Origin: Kordia sp039026955
Lineage (GTDB): Bacteria; Bacteroidota; Bacteroidia; Flavobacteriales; Flavobacteriaceae
Assembly: GCA_039026955.1 (NCBI GenBank)
Contig: JBCCLH010000001.1
Location: forward strand, 124,001 to 188,000
DNA length: 64,000 nucleotides
Direction: 5' to 3'
Numbering within the stretch: position 1 is the stretch's first letter; each line of letters opens with the position of its first letter. Made by a program: the position numbers and the translations under genes. This document shows positions 17,669 through 27,226 of the stretch, in pieces. The notes beneath the pieces were generated by a model. That model made no database searches and had not been told where the DNA came from. It saw only the letters and a list, made by a program, of their open reading frames with translations.

Positions 17669-17900
17669 TATGAATAACAAGTGACTTAAGTTTCATCAAC
17701 CCAAAAATATAGATAAACTATTGCAGGAATTAGCATCAATCATCAAAATGTTATCAAAACTGATGCTTTCACTAAGAAGGTAATATGAATAACAAGTGAC
17801 TTAGGTTTCATCAACCCAAAAATATAAATAAACTATTGTAGGAATTAAAATCAATCATCAAAATGTTATCAAAATTGATGCTTTCCCTGAGAAGGTAATA
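17562..17900 (+). repeat. three tandem copies (about 115 bp) of the 3' end of the four-helix-bundle gene
   Basis: Copy 1 (17562-17677) includes the end of the gene and its stop. Copy 2 (17678-17792) and copy 3 (17793 to about 17900) repeat it with increasing change (AAACTGATGC becomes AAATTGATGC, CACTAAG becomes CCCTGAG). Only copy 1 is in an open frame, so copies 2 and 3 are pseudogene fragments. Confidence 0.9.
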
Positions 17901-18015
17901 CCAGGATACGAACATACCAAGATACGAACATACCAACATACCAAAATACCAACATACCAACATACCAACATACCAAGATACGAACATACCAAGATACGAA
18001 CATACCAACATACCA
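17901..18015 (+). repeat. low-complexity tandem repeat of about 10 bp (ATACCAACAT / ATACGAACAT)
   Basis: About eleven imperfect units (ATACCAACAT, ATACCAAGAT, ATACGAACAT, ATACCAAAAT) run up to the menC start codon. The reverse complement of part of it lies at 17242-17261. It occupies the place where a menC promoter would be. Confidence 0.85.
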
Positions 18016-18018
18016 AAA

Positions 18019-19059
18019 ATGAAAGCAACCCATCACAAACACATACTAGACTTTAAACGCCCAAGCGGCACCTCGCGCGGCATTCTAAAGCAAAAAGAAA
18101 CCTGGTTTATTCACTTAGTTTCCGAAGGAAAACAAGGAATAGGCGAGTGTGGTATTTTACGCAGTTTGAGTATTGACGATCGATCAGATTATGAAGAAAA
18201 ACTGCGTTGGACTTGCGAAAATATTGCTTTAGGAGAAGCAGCGTTATTGCGAGAACTCATTGAGTTTCCATCGATTCAGTTTGGCGTAGAGCAAGCATTT
18301 CGATCGCTGCGTGCTGATTCTCCATTTCTATTGCATCCATCTGCATTTACAGAAGGAACAGAAGCCATCGATATCAATGGTCTGATTTGGATGGGCGACG
18401 AAAGTTTCATGAAATCGCAAATCAAAGACAAGCTTGCGGAAGGTTTTTCGTGTATTAAAATGAAGATTGGCGCAATTGATTTTGAAACAGAGTTGAATCT
18501 GCTGAAAAGTATTCGTAAAGAATATTCGGCAAGCGATATTGAATTACGCGTAGATGCCAATGGTGCGTTTACACCAGAAACCGCTTTAGAAAAGCTAAAA
18601 CGCTTATCAGAGCTAGACTTGCATTCCATCGAACAACCGATCAAACAAGGACAATTAGCAGAAATGGCACGACTTTGTGAAGTAACGCCGTTGCCAATTG
18701 CACTAGATGAAGAATTGATTGGTGTGTTTCATCTATCAGAAAAGCAACAAATACTAGAAACTATTCAACCACAATTTATTATCTTGAAACCGAGTTTGGT
18801 GGGCGGATATGCAGGAAGCAACGAATGGATTTCATTAGCAAGTAAACAACACATTGATTGGTGGATTACCAGTGCGCTGGAAAGTAATATTGGCTTAAAT
18901 GCCATTGCACAGTGGACACACACGTTGCAAAACAAGTTGCCACAAGGTTTGGGGACAGGAAGTCTCTATACCAACAATTTTGAAGCACCACTCATCATAC
19001 AAAAAGGCGCCTTGCACTATCGATCAGAAGTGTCGTGGAAGGTACCATACATACACTAA
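18019..19059 (+). CDS. menC: o-succinylbenzoate synthase
   Basis: This enolase-superfamily enzyme (346 aa) dehydrates SHCHC to o-succinylbenzoate. The barrel carries the expected residues: KMK at 147-149 (base), metal ligands D179 (RVDAN), E205 (SIEQP) and D230 (ALDEE), and the second lysine K257 (ILKPS). The ATG lies directly behind the tandem repeats, with no room for a normal leader, so it is either expressed from a promoter inside the repeats or by read-through from upstream. The CPBP gene follows 11 bases after its stop. Confidence 0.94.
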   Translation: MKATHHKHILDFKRPSGTSRGILKQKETWFIHLVSEGKQGIGECGILRSLSIDDRSDYEEKLRWTCENIALGEAALLRELIEFPSIQFGVEQAFRSLRADSPFLLHPSAFTEGTEAIDINGLIWMGDESFMKSQIKDKLAEGFSCIKMKIGAIDFETELNLLKSIRKEYSASDIELRVDANGAFTPETALEKLKRLSELDLHSIEQPIKQGQLAEMARLCEVTPLPIALDEELIGVFHLSEKQQILETIQPQFIILKPSLVGGYAGSNEWISLASKQHIDWWITSALESNIGLNAIAQWTHTLQNKLPQGLGTGSLYTNNFEAPLIIQKGALHYRSEVSWKVPYIH

Positions 19060-19070
19060 AACAGCACTTT

Positions 19071-20006
19071 ATGTTTATACAACAAGCCTATAAAGGAGAC
19101 AATACTTCGTGGAAAGTCGTCATTACAACCATTCTAATGCTCTCTATTTTTGTATACAATATTGTCTCTGTACTCTCTGGAGATATTGATACAAAGGCAG
19201 TTATGGACCAAATGTATGAGAAAATACCTAGCAAAAATTACTGGTTTGCGAGTAACTTATCGCTCTTTATATTTCTACTTTTAATGCTTTTTGGCTTGGT
19301 GTTTTATCTGCACAGACGCAGCATTGTATCGCTTACAACGGCAAGAAAAAAAATAGATCTTAAGCGTATTGCCTTTTCTTTTGGATTGGTGATGTTCCTC
19401 GGATTAGCGTCTTTTGCGGTGGAATATTACTTGTATCCAGGCATGGTAGTTTGGGACTTTCAACCGATCAATTTTGTGATTTTGGTTCTTTTATGTTTGG
19501 CATTATTTCCTTTTCAAATTGGGTTTGAAGAATATCTCTTTCGAGGATATTTCATGCAGCAAATTGGTATTGTAGCTGGAAATCGTTGGGTACCGCTCAT
19601 CCTCACTGCTGCGATGTTCGGATTGTTACACGCAGGGAATCCGGAAGTTGATGAAATGGGCTGGATTACCATGATTTTCTATATTGGAACAGGATTATTT
19701 TTAGGAATTATTACCTTGATGGACGATGGTTTGGAGTTGGCATTAGGATTTCACTTTGCGAATAATTTTCTAGCAGCAACGCTTGCAACAACCGAATATT
19801 CAACTTTGCGAACCGATTCGTTGTTTAAGTATACCGCACAAGAAGCTTCTACTTCGTTTTATCAAATTTTAATTCCCATTCTCGTTGTGTATCCGTTACT
19901 TTTGATTATTCTCGCAAAAAAATACAAATGGAATAACTGGAAAGAAAGACTCTTGGGGCGTGTGCCAGATGCTTCTGAAACTACGGTTGAGGTAGCGTCA
20001 TTTTAA
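19071..20006 (+). CDS. CPBP-family intramembrane metalloprotease
   Basis: This 311-aa membrane protein of the CAAX-protease/bacteriocin-processing group has about eight transmembrane helices. The abortive-infection/CPBP signature is present: FEEYLFRGYFMQ (the EExxxR motif), FGLLHAGNPE (second motif His) and GFHFANNFLAA (third motif). The ATG at 19071 is preferred to an in-frame ATG inside menC. It is co-directional with menC, 11 bases apart. Members can process bacteriocin leaders or mediate immunity, but most have no known substrate; nothing links it to the peptide genes elsewhere in the window. Confidence 0.88.
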   Translation: MFIQQAYKGDNTSWKVVITTILMLSIFVYNIVSVLSGDIDTKAVMDQMYEKIPSKNYWFASNLSLFIFLLLMLFGLVFYLHRRSIVSLTTARKKIDLKRIAFSFGLVMFLGLASFAVEYYLYPGMVVWDFQPINFVILVLLCLALFPFQIGFEEYLFRGYFMQQIGIVAGNRWVPLILTAAMFGLLHAGNPEVDEMGWITMIFYIGTGLFLGIITLMDDGLELALGFHFANNFLAATLATTEYSTLRTDSLFKYTAQEASTSFYQILIPILVVYPLLLIILAKKYKWNNWKERLLGRVPDASETTVEVASF

Positions 20007-20013
20007 TACGTTT

Positions 20014-22530
20014 TCAATTCACATCAAACTGAAAAATCGTTCCGCCTAATAAACCGTAACCATCGGTGCCTTCAAGCTTTCCTAAAAATGTAGATTGTAT
20101 GTCTGACGTATAAAAACTCACTTCAATCTCTCCATTTCTATCCGAAACCAAATTTGGCGCCCACACTAATGTTTTTCGATTATCCGGAAACATTGGATCG
20201 TCTTTTGTATCGTAATTTGGGCTGTAAAATTTTTTCTCAGGATACATACCGCGTATTTTTACAAAGCGATCGTTTTGTTCTATTCCTGTATCATTTCCTT
20301 TAAAATAGTACACCACAAGAGTACCATCATTCAATTTATAGGTTTCTCCATTTACAGGTCTCGGACCGAATGGATGATTCACACAATTTAAAATACTATA
20401 TTGAAAACATATATAGTCAGTTGAACTTGCACTAAAAAGCCCTTTGGTACCATACATTCTTGCGCGTCTTCTAAAACCTTTCAAATTCACTTCATCTAAA
20501 TAATTGGTTTCAGTAAAGCTAAATTTTGAGTCGTACGAAGATTGTTTTTTAGTCTGTATCGGAACATCACTTCGCGGAAATACTTCTGATTTGTGTTTTT
20601 CAATTTTCTCAATAGACACAAAAGGATCATTTACCTCAATGATGGTTCCATCTTCTTCAAAAGGAAATATCATAAAATCAGAACCTTGCGCCATTTTATA
20701 AGCAAATACAGGCAATTCAAATTTCCCTGTAATGCTATCAATAAAGGCTCCATGTATAACCGTAGGATATGCAACTTTTATAGATGCGTTTGGAGCACGC
20801 AGCAATCTACCATTTTTCAATCTCGTGAAGACTTTTCCTGTAACATGTTCATTAAACGTAACAGGATTGTGATTGGTAACAAGTTGCTCTTCATGCCAAA
20901 CATAATTGCGCCAACCTTGTGTAAGTAGTAGTAAATCCAAATGTTTAGCACGATCTTTATTTTTTGGATTGAAATAATAATCCGCATCGTAAATATGACC
21001 TTTCAACTCAGAAAAAAGGTAGTAATGTGGAAGCATGCTGTAACTATTATTTTTATTGGCATATAAATGATCACACACACTTAGACTAAAATTAGCAATT
21101 GCAGGCGTATTGAATTCATCTTTGACCTTAAATTTCAGCGTTACTTTTTCTTTTTGTTTAAACGTACTTTTAGATACATCTACTAATGACACGCTTAGTT
21201 TTTGATCTAAATTTGTGTATACCAATCGTTCTGCTAATGGTTGAAAGTCTTCATTAAAAATAGTTACTTCGGCAATGCCTTGAGGAAAATCTTCCAAAGG
21301 TAATTTAAAGGTAACACGTTCTTTTTCCAGCGAAGCCGTTGCCATCCAATAGACAAGTCCTCGATTTTGTGCACGTATGTACACTTTTTTTGTTGTGGCA
21401 GTTGCCGATCGTGTAATGCTAAAATGAATATATTCTCTATCTCTTTTACCAACTTGAAGCTTTACACCTTTTGATAACACTCTAGGCAACGCAAAAATAC
21501 TGTCTATGCGCGGTTGTGTTAATTGTACCGTATATTTTCGATCTGCTCTTGGAACAAAGCCAAACTTTCCCATTCCGTTGTGTATTGAGGTAAAGGATTG
21601 TATTTTTTGACCATTTTCATATAAAACTCCTTCTACTGGCACAGGTCTCCCGTAAGGATCTAGCGCTTTAAAGGCAACAATATTGTGAAGTTGTTGTACC
21701 AAGCTTCCACCTTCAGGATACATACCAAATTGAATCTCACCCATGCTTGTGTATGGAATTTCAATACTGTGTGTTACTTCTTCTTTTTTATATTTGACTC
21801 GTAATACAATAGAAGTCGCTTTTTTACTTTTTTCAGCAGGAAAACGAATGATGGCCACACCTTCATCATCGGTGCGTACACGTAAGCGATTCATTCTTTT
21901 TGTTCCACTATACAAATAGGCAATTACGGGTGTATCGGTATACGGTGCTCTTCCCCTTGAAAACACAGATACCTCCGCTACAACTTCCTCATTGCGATTG
22001 TAGGTTCGTTTGGAAAATTCGACATCCATTAAAATTTTGGGAATGATACTTTCTTTCACTTCAAAACGCTTTACAGCCAATAACTCTTTGGAGTGGCTTT
22101 CCAATGTGTTTTTTGTGTGAATGCTCAATTGATAAAAACCAGGATCTAAAGTTTCACTTAAAAACAAGTGTCCGTTAGCCATACCATCAGCAGCCTCAAA
22201 TTTTTCACGAAGAATCACCACATCTTTTTTGAGAACAGCATCTTCATCCGTTAGCGAACCTTCTTGAGTAAGTTTTACAAAGATGAGTTTGGTTTTTTTA
22301 GACGATTCCAAATCATTTCCATTTAATAAATAGGCTTTAAACCATAAATCTTCACCAGGTTCATAAATATCTTTATCTGTGTGAATGTAAATATTTTCTT
22401 TGTATTGTTGTATCGCCAGTGCTTCGGGCACTTTTACCAATGTATTATTGGCATTTGCATCTAAAGATTGTGCATAGGAAAGGAAGCTACTTATCAAGAA
22501 AAAGCAACTAAATGTAATTTTATAATTCAT
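20014..22530 (-). CDS. large secreted MG2-like protein, paralogue A
   Basis: This 838-aa protein has a signal peptide (FFLISSFLSYAQ) followed by an all-beta architecture. Near residue 50 it has YIHTDKDIYEPGEDLWFKAYL, the opening of an alpha-2-macroglobulin MG2-like domain, and further Ig-like domains follow (KRFEVKESIIPKILMDVEFS and others). The C-terminus (GEIEVSFYTSDI...FLGKLEGTDG) also recalls the macroglobulin fold. There is no thioester motif. It probably sits in the periplasm or at the outer membrane. It is a close tandem paralogue of the upstream gene (22597-25107), 66 bases away, and ends convergently 7 bases from the CPBP gene. Confidence 0.75.
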   Translation of the reverse strand: MNYKITFSCFFLISSFLSYAQSLDANANNTLVKVPEALAIQQYKENIYIHTDKDIYEPGEDLWFKAYLLNGNDLESSKKTKLIFVKLTQEGSLTDEDAVLKKDVVILREKFEAADGMANGHLFLSETLDPGFYQLSIHTKNTLESHSKELLAVKRFEVKESIIPKILMDVEFSKRTYNRNEEVVAEVSVFSRGRAPYTDTPVIAYLYSGTKRMNRLRVRTDDEGVAIIRFPAEKSKKATSIVLRVKYKKEEVTHSIEIPYTSMGEIQFGMYPEGGSLVQQLHNIVAFKALDPYGRPVPVEGVLYENGQKIQSFTSIHNGMGKFGFVPRADRKYTVQLTQPRIDSIFALPRVLSKGVKLQVGKRDREYIHFSITRSATATTKKVYIRAQNRGLVYWMATASLEKERVTFKLPLEDFPQGIAEVTIFNEDFQPLAERLVYTNLDQKLSVSLVDVSKSTFKQKEKVTLKFKVKDEFNTPAIANFSLSVCDHLYANKNNSYSMLPHYYLFSELKGHIYDADYYFNPKNKDRAKHLDLLLLTQGWRNYVWHEEQLVTNHNPVTFNEHVTGKVFTRLKNGRLLRAPNASIKVAYPTVIHGAFIDSITGKFELPVFAYKMAQGSDFMIFPFEEDGTIIEVNDPFVSIEKIEKHKSEVFPRSDVPIQTKKQSSYDSKFSFTETNYLDEVNLKGFRRRARMYGTKGLFSASSTDYICFQYSILNCVNHPFGPRPVNGETYKLNDGTLVVYYFKGNDTGIEQNDRFVKIRGMYPEKKFYSPNYDTKDDPMFPDNRKTLVWAPNLVSDRNGEIEVSFYTSDIQSTFLGKLEGTDGYGLLGGTIFQFDVN

Positions 22531-22596
22531 AGTTTTTGGTATATAATCGGTTCTACTAAAGTCACAAAATTTTAAGTTTTTTTCATATTTTAAAGC

Positions 22597-25107
22597 TTAA
22601 TTCACATCAAACTGAAAAACTGTTCCGCCTAACAAACGATTCCCATTAGTGCCTTCTAGCTTTCCTAAAAAGGTGGTTTGTACGTCAGAGGTATAAAAAC
22701 TGACTTCAATTTCTCCATTTTCATTAGAAACTAAATTTGGTGCCCAAAACAAGGTTTTTCTGTTGTCAGGAAACAATGCTTCGTCAGGATTTAAGTCGTA
22801 CTGCGGACTGTAAAACTCCTTCATCGGATAGAGTCCTTTCACCTTTGCAATCAGTTCCTTTTCTTCCTCTTTTTCTCTTACTTTTTCTTTTGCTTTGCGC
22901 ATTACTTTTCCAGAATAAGTGATGGTAGTTCCGTCGTTGTAGCGATACGTTTTTCCAAAAACTGGCGGTGTTCCATACGGATGATTGACACAATTTAAAA
23001 TATTAAACTGACATACATAATCGACAAAAGGATCGCCAAATCTTCGAGCACTTCCTTCATCTTTATTGCGATTTCCATACGAATCCAGATTTACTTCTTC
23101 TAAAAAATTTGTTTCTGTAAAGCTAAATTTGGTATCGTAAGACGATTGTTTTTTGGTTTGTAATGCGATGTCATATTGCGGAAACGAATAGGCGTAATTT
23201 TCTGTGATATCTTCAATGCTTCCAAAATGATTGTCTATTTTAACAACAGCTTTTTTATTTTCAAAAGGAATAAACACTAATGTAGAGCCTTCCGCTTCTT
23301 TGTAGGCAGAAACAGGAAGTGCAAAAGCCGATTGCGGATTCACTGTAACATTGATCGTATGTGTCGGATAGGAAACATTTACCGTGGCTCCCGGAATGGT
23401 TTGTAAGGCACCATTTTTTAAGGTTTCATATAACTTTCCACTAATGTGCGGTGTAAAATGGATGGTGTTTTGATGACGATTTAGGTTCGCGGAATTCCAT
23501 ACATAATTTCGCCAACCTTGCGTGAGTAGTACTAAATCCAAATGTTTGGCTCTTTGTTTGTTTTTGTCGTCAAAATAATAGTTGGCATCGTACACATGTC
23601 CTTTCAATTCTGAAAACAAATAATAATGTGGCAACATCGCGTAATCATTGGTTTTATCGGTGTATAAATGATCGTGAACGCTCATGCTAAAATTGGCTAC
23701 AGCAGGATTTTTATCTTGATCCGTAACTTTAAATATTAGTTTTACTTTTTCTTTCTGTCTAAAAAAACTCTTGGAGATTTTCGTCAGCTTTACATGCAAC
23801 TTTTGATCGAGATTCGCATACACCAAACGCTCTGCAATCGGTTGAAACTGTTCGTTAAACAAGGTAACTTCTACAATTCCTTGAGGAAATTTTTCCAACG
23901 GTAATTTAAAAAATACACGTTCTTTTTCCAGTGAAGAAGTTGCCATCCAATAAATCAATCCGCGGTGTTGTGCCCGAATATAGACAGTTTGATTTGGAAT
24001 ACGTTCTGATCGTGTAATGCTAAATTGAATGTGTTTTTTAGTACTTCTGTCCACTTGCAATTTGATGCCTTCTGACAATACTCTAGGCAGATTGAAAATA
24101 CTATCAATTTTAGGTTCGGTAAGTTTTACGGTATAATTTTTATCCGTTTTTGGAGTGAATATAAATTTTCCCATTCCGTTGTGCAATGCCGAAAGCGATT
24201 GTACTTTTTTATCATTTTCGTACAAATGTCCTTTCACTTCTACAGGTCTTCCGCTAGGATCTAGTGCTTTGAATGCAACGATATTTGAAAGATTTGCGAC
24301 CAAACTTCCACCTTCCGGATACAAACCAAATTGCAGTTCGCTCATACTTTCAAACGGAATTTCAATGGTATGATTCACTTCGTTTCTTTTATGTTTGACA
24401 CGCAGTTCTATAGCGGTTGCTTTTTTGCTTCTTTTCGCAGGAAAATTCAATTGTACAATTCCTTCTTCGTCAGTGCGAAGTCGCTCGCGCGTGATTCGTT
24501 TGTTCCCTGTTTTTAAATATGCAATGACGACTGTGTTTTTATATGGAAGTCTGCTTCTTGAAAATACAGCAACTTCTGCGGCTATATCTTCAGTACGGCG
24601 ATAACTTCTTTTTGAAAATTCAGTATCAATTAAAATCTTAGGAATTACACTTTCTACGACCTTGAATTCCTTTACCGCTAACAATATTTTGGAAGTGCTT
24701 TCAATAGTTTTTTTGGTGTGAATGCGCAATTGATACACGCCCGTTTTGTAGTTTCGCTCCAACAGTAAATGCCCATTGGCAAAACCGTTGGCAGCTTCAT
24801 ACTTTTCTCTGGCGATGATTTTGTTTCCGTTTTCTTCCTGATACAGCAATTCCACAAAAATTATTTCCGTATCCAAAGACAGTTGTAAGGTGTTGCTATG
24901 TAATAAATAGGCTTTGAACCATAAGTTTTCTCCAGGTTCGTAAATGTCTTTGTCTGTGTGGATATAAATGTTTTCTTTGAATTGTTCAATGGCCAATTCT
25001 TCGGGAGCTTTTACAAGTGCATTATTGGCGGTAATATCTAGCGATTGTGCCTGTAAAAAATAGCAACTTATCAAAAATAAGAAAGAAAAGGTAGTTTTAT
25101 AATTCAT
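22597..25107 (-). CDS. large secreted MG2-like protein, paralogue B
   Basis: This 836-aa paralogue of the next gene (20014-22530) has the same signal peptide type (FLFLISCYFLQAQ) and the same domain order, with long nearly identical stretches (YIHTDKDIYEPGE, LKGHVYDANYYF, HLDLVLLTQGWRNYVW, FSFTETNFLEEVNL). The ATG at 25107 is chosen because it starts the signal peptide; an earlier in-frame ATG at 25176 does not. A charged insertion rich in Lys and Glu near the C-terminus (KAKEKVREKEEEKE) is absent from the other copy. Substrate and partner are unknown; TonB-linked nutrient uptake or surface defence are possible settings. Confidence 0.75.
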   Translation of the reverse strand: MNYKTTFSFLFLISCYFLQAQSLDITANNALVKAPEELAIEQFKENIYIHTDKDIYEPGENLWFKAYLLHSNTLQLSLDTEIIFVELLYQEENGNKIIAREKYEAANGFANGHLLLERNYKTGVYQLRIHTKKTIESTSKILLAVKEFKVVESVIPKILIDTEFSKRSYRRTEDIAAEVAVFSRSRLPYKNTVVIAYLKTGNKRITRERLRTDEEGIVQLNFPAKRSKKATAIELRVKHKRNEVNHTIEIPFESMSELQFGLYPEGGSLVANLSNIVAFKALDPSGRPVEVKGHLYENDKKVQSLSALHNGMGKFIFTPKTDKNYTVKLTEPKIDSIFNLPRVLSEGIKLQVDRSTKKHIQFSITRSERIPNQTVYIRAQHRGLIYWMATSSLEKERVFFKLPLEKFPQGIVEVTLFNEQFQPIAERLVYANLDQKLHVKLTKISKSFFRQKEKVKLIFKVTDQDKNPAVANFSMSVHDHLYTDKTNDYAMLPHYYLFSELKGHVYDANYYFDDKNKQRAKHLDLVLLTQGWRNYVWNSANLNRHQNTIHFTPHISGKLYETLKNGALQTIPGATVNVSYPTHTINVTVNPQSAFALPVSAYKEAEGSTLVFIPFENKKAVVKIDNHFGSIEDITENYAYSFPQYDIALQTKKQSSYDTKFSFTETNFLEEVNLDSYGNRNKDEGSARRFGDPFVDYVCQFNILNCVNHPYGTPPVFGKTYRYNDGTTITYSGKVMRKAKEKVREKEEEKELIAKVKGLYPMKEFYSPQYDLNPDEALFPDNRKTLFWAPNLVSNENGEIEVSFYTSDVQTTFLGKLEGTNGNRLLGGTVFQFDVN

Positions 25108-25194
25108 AGCTGGTATGTAATCGGTTCTTCTAAAAATACGGATTTTCCGTAAATTTTTAAAGTGCAATGCATGCATTAACAGCTATATACCATC

Positions 25195-25220
25195 AAAAAG
25201 TCCGCCAAAATGACGGACTT
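25195..25220 (-). terminator. terminator after the DUF3857 gene pair
   Basis: On the - strand the stem AAGTCCG / CGGACTT is followed by a T run (CTTTTTG). It lies 65 bases beyond the stop of the gene at 25285-27216 and upstream of paralogue B. Confidence 0.8.
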
Positions 25221-25284
25221 CCTAAATTTATTTTGATAGCCTTTTCTTCTCTATGTGGAGAACAAAACATATGTTATTCCGTAT

Positions 25285-27216
25285 TTATTCTTCTGTCGGA
25301 TTCATCAAAATGGCTGCTTTGTTAAAGTCAGAAGCTGCGTTGATAACTTCTCGGAAGCCTTCGTATTCGGCAATGTCATATTCAAATTCCTTGTAGAATT
25401 CTTCAATCGTGATCGTAATTTTGTTGCCGTCTAATTTGTAATTGGATTCAAATTTGCACTTTTGATTGCCTTCTTCATCCAACAATTCTTTCTTGATAAT
25501 CAGTGATTCCAATCCTTCTACTTCATAATCTTTCGGAATGTTGACTACAATTTCGTAATTGTAACGATTCGGATATTGCATCTGAATTGGATTGACGCGC
25601 TCCGTTTCTTGATACAATTCACTTTGTGTTCCAATCACTTTTCCCACCTGAAAAATATAACTGTCGCCCGCTTCTTCCAACAAAGATTCCGAAGTGATTG
25701 TACTGTTCACTAAAAACGGTTTGTTGTACTCCAATTGCGCCATTTCCTTGTTGTGCGTTTCATACGTTTTTACCACTTTATCTTCAATTCCAGAACCTGT
25801 TAAATAGTCTTCAAACTCTTTGATGGCTTGTTCAGGAGCTAAATTTAGATACGCACGGTTGTTCATTGCCCAATGTCCGTAGTATTCTTGGTTTTGGTCA
25901 ATTTTCACATATTCCATGTCGTCTTCAAAAGAAATGCTCATATTGCGTACGACACGACTGTAATCTTGATCGCGTTGTAGAATTTTGTAGAAGCTAAATT
26001 GTTTCTTGTTGTTTACAAAAATTCCTGTATTTCCCAAAATATTCGGTGGAATCTCGCTCAGACGATAATCCACTCGATTTGGCGTAATATAATTGGATGC
26101 TTCTGGGATGTAGATTAAAAATTCGCGCAAAGCGGTCGGATTGAAAAATTCAGAATCGAATTTATGTTCGTACACATCAGCCGTAATCACTGGTAAATAT
26201 TCTACATCCGCAGCTTCTAATAAATGTGAATACACTTTGATGATTCCCAAATCACTAGCCGATTTGTTTTTAATGATATAATCAATATCCGAAAGTTGAT
26301 CGTTGTTATTTTGTACAATTGTATAATTGGTCTTTACATAATCGTCAATCAAATAGGCTTTCGTATAATCGTCTGTTTTTTGATCTTTCAGAATGGTTTT
26401 GGCGATTTTTGCAATTTCAGGATGTACGGTTTCGGGAAACATGCCTTGAGTGATATTCGTCACTACATTGCTCCACAACATATCATCTGTCACATTCGTT
26501 CCAGGTCCAAAACATTGAAACGCTACATACGTTTTATTGGCATCTGGTGTGGCGTATTCTTCCTCAATCATAGGTACAATATTTTCCAGTACCAACTGAC
26601 GACCGATATTGCCTTGATAGCTTTTTCGAGTAAATTCACCTACAGCATTATATGCTTTGATGCGCCCTGCGGCGGTTCCGTAAATAAAGTCATATTCCAA
26701 GCGTTTGATCGGATAACTTTTTTGCAATACATCTCTACCGAAAGCTGAATATTCTTTTTCCAAAGTGTACAATACTTCAATTTCTGAATCTTTTTCGGCA
26801 CCTTCAATCGCGAAGATTTTAAAATCGCCGTATTCTTCTACGTTTTTGACTTCTTTGATGTTGTCTTTGTTCAGCAACGTGACTTTTCCATCTGGTGAAA
26901 TGGTTCGTGCTTTAATATCCACAATATTGATCACATCATACATCGAGATATATACCGTATTGTGTGTTTTAATTCCTTTTTCGTCGTGCACACGTGCAAT
27001 TGTATGTGTAGTTTCAAACTTCTGAACATCGTTTCCAACACTCGGCACAGCATATTCTACCACATATTTTTCCAAAATAGCGATGGAAGATTCGTTGGCT
27101 TCTTTATCGGATAATTTGTGAAGTTTGGGTTTTTTCGCCCAATCGTATGTTTTATAATATTGAGAAAATGCTTGTGTGGAACACAAACACAAAAAGATTA
27201 TAATAGCTGCTCTCAT
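25285..27216 (-). CDS. DUF3857 protein with degenerate transglutaminase-like domain
   Basis: This 643-aa secreted protein has a signal peptide MRAAIIIFLCLCSTQAFSQ and an N-terminal DUF3857 domain (about 45-220). A central transglutaminase-like region follows (TDDYTKAYLIDDYVKTNYTI...IIKNKSASDLGIIKVYSHLL). At the place where active members have GDCKD this protein has KSASDLG, and no matching His is seen, so it is probably non-catalytic. The ATG at 27216 is preferred over a TTG at 27237 that would overlap the previous gene. It lies 10 bases after its paralogue's stop, forming a two-gene operon. Confidence 0.8.
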   Translation of the reverse strand: MRAAIIIFLCLCSTQAFSQYYKTYDWAKKPKLHKLSDKEANESSIAILEKYVVEYAVPSVGNDVQKFETTHTIARVHDEKGIKTHNTVYISMYDVINIVDIKARTISPDGKVTLLNKDNIKEVKNVEEYGDFKIFAIEGAEKDSEIEVLYTLEKEYSAFGRDVLQKSYPIKRLEYDFIYGTAAGRIKAYNAVGEFTRKSYQGNIGRQLVLENIVPMIEEEYATPDANKTYVAFQCFGPGTNVTDDMLWSNVVTNITQGMFPETVHPEIAKIAKTILKDQKTDDYTKAYLIDDYVKTNYTIVQNNNDQLSDIDYIIKNKSASDLGIIKVYSHLLEAADVEYLPVITADVYEHKFDSEFFNPTALREFLIYIPEASNYITPNRVDYRLSEIPPNILGNTGIFVNNKKQFSFYKILQRDQDYSRVVRNMSISFEDDMEYVKIDQNQEYYGHWAMNNRAYLNLAPEQAIKEFEDYLTGSGIEDKVVKTYETHNKEMAQLEYNKPFLVNSTITSESLLEEAGDSYIFQVGKVIGTQSELYQETERVNPIQMQYPNRYNYEIVVNIPKDYEVEGLESLIIKKELLDEEGNQKCKFESNYKLDGNKITITIEEFYKEFEYDIAEYEGFREVINAASDFNKAAILMNPTEE

Positions 27217-27226
27217 AAGTGTCGAT

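Noticed and set aside
17678..17900. Second and third four-helix-bundle genes
   Set aside because: The copies contain stops and lack the 5' two thirds, so they are decayed tandem fragments.
17811..18011. Antisense frame rich in MLVCSYLGMFVSWY repeats
   Set aside because: It is only the translation of the ATACCAACAT tandem repeat.
17901..18015. Possible CRISPR-like array
   Set aside because: The units are about 10 bp with no spacers and no cas genes nearby.
19071..20006. CPBP protease as leader peptidase for the precursor peptides
   Set aside because: It is 11-29 kb from the precursor genes, sits behind menC, and the family is broad; no evidence ties them.
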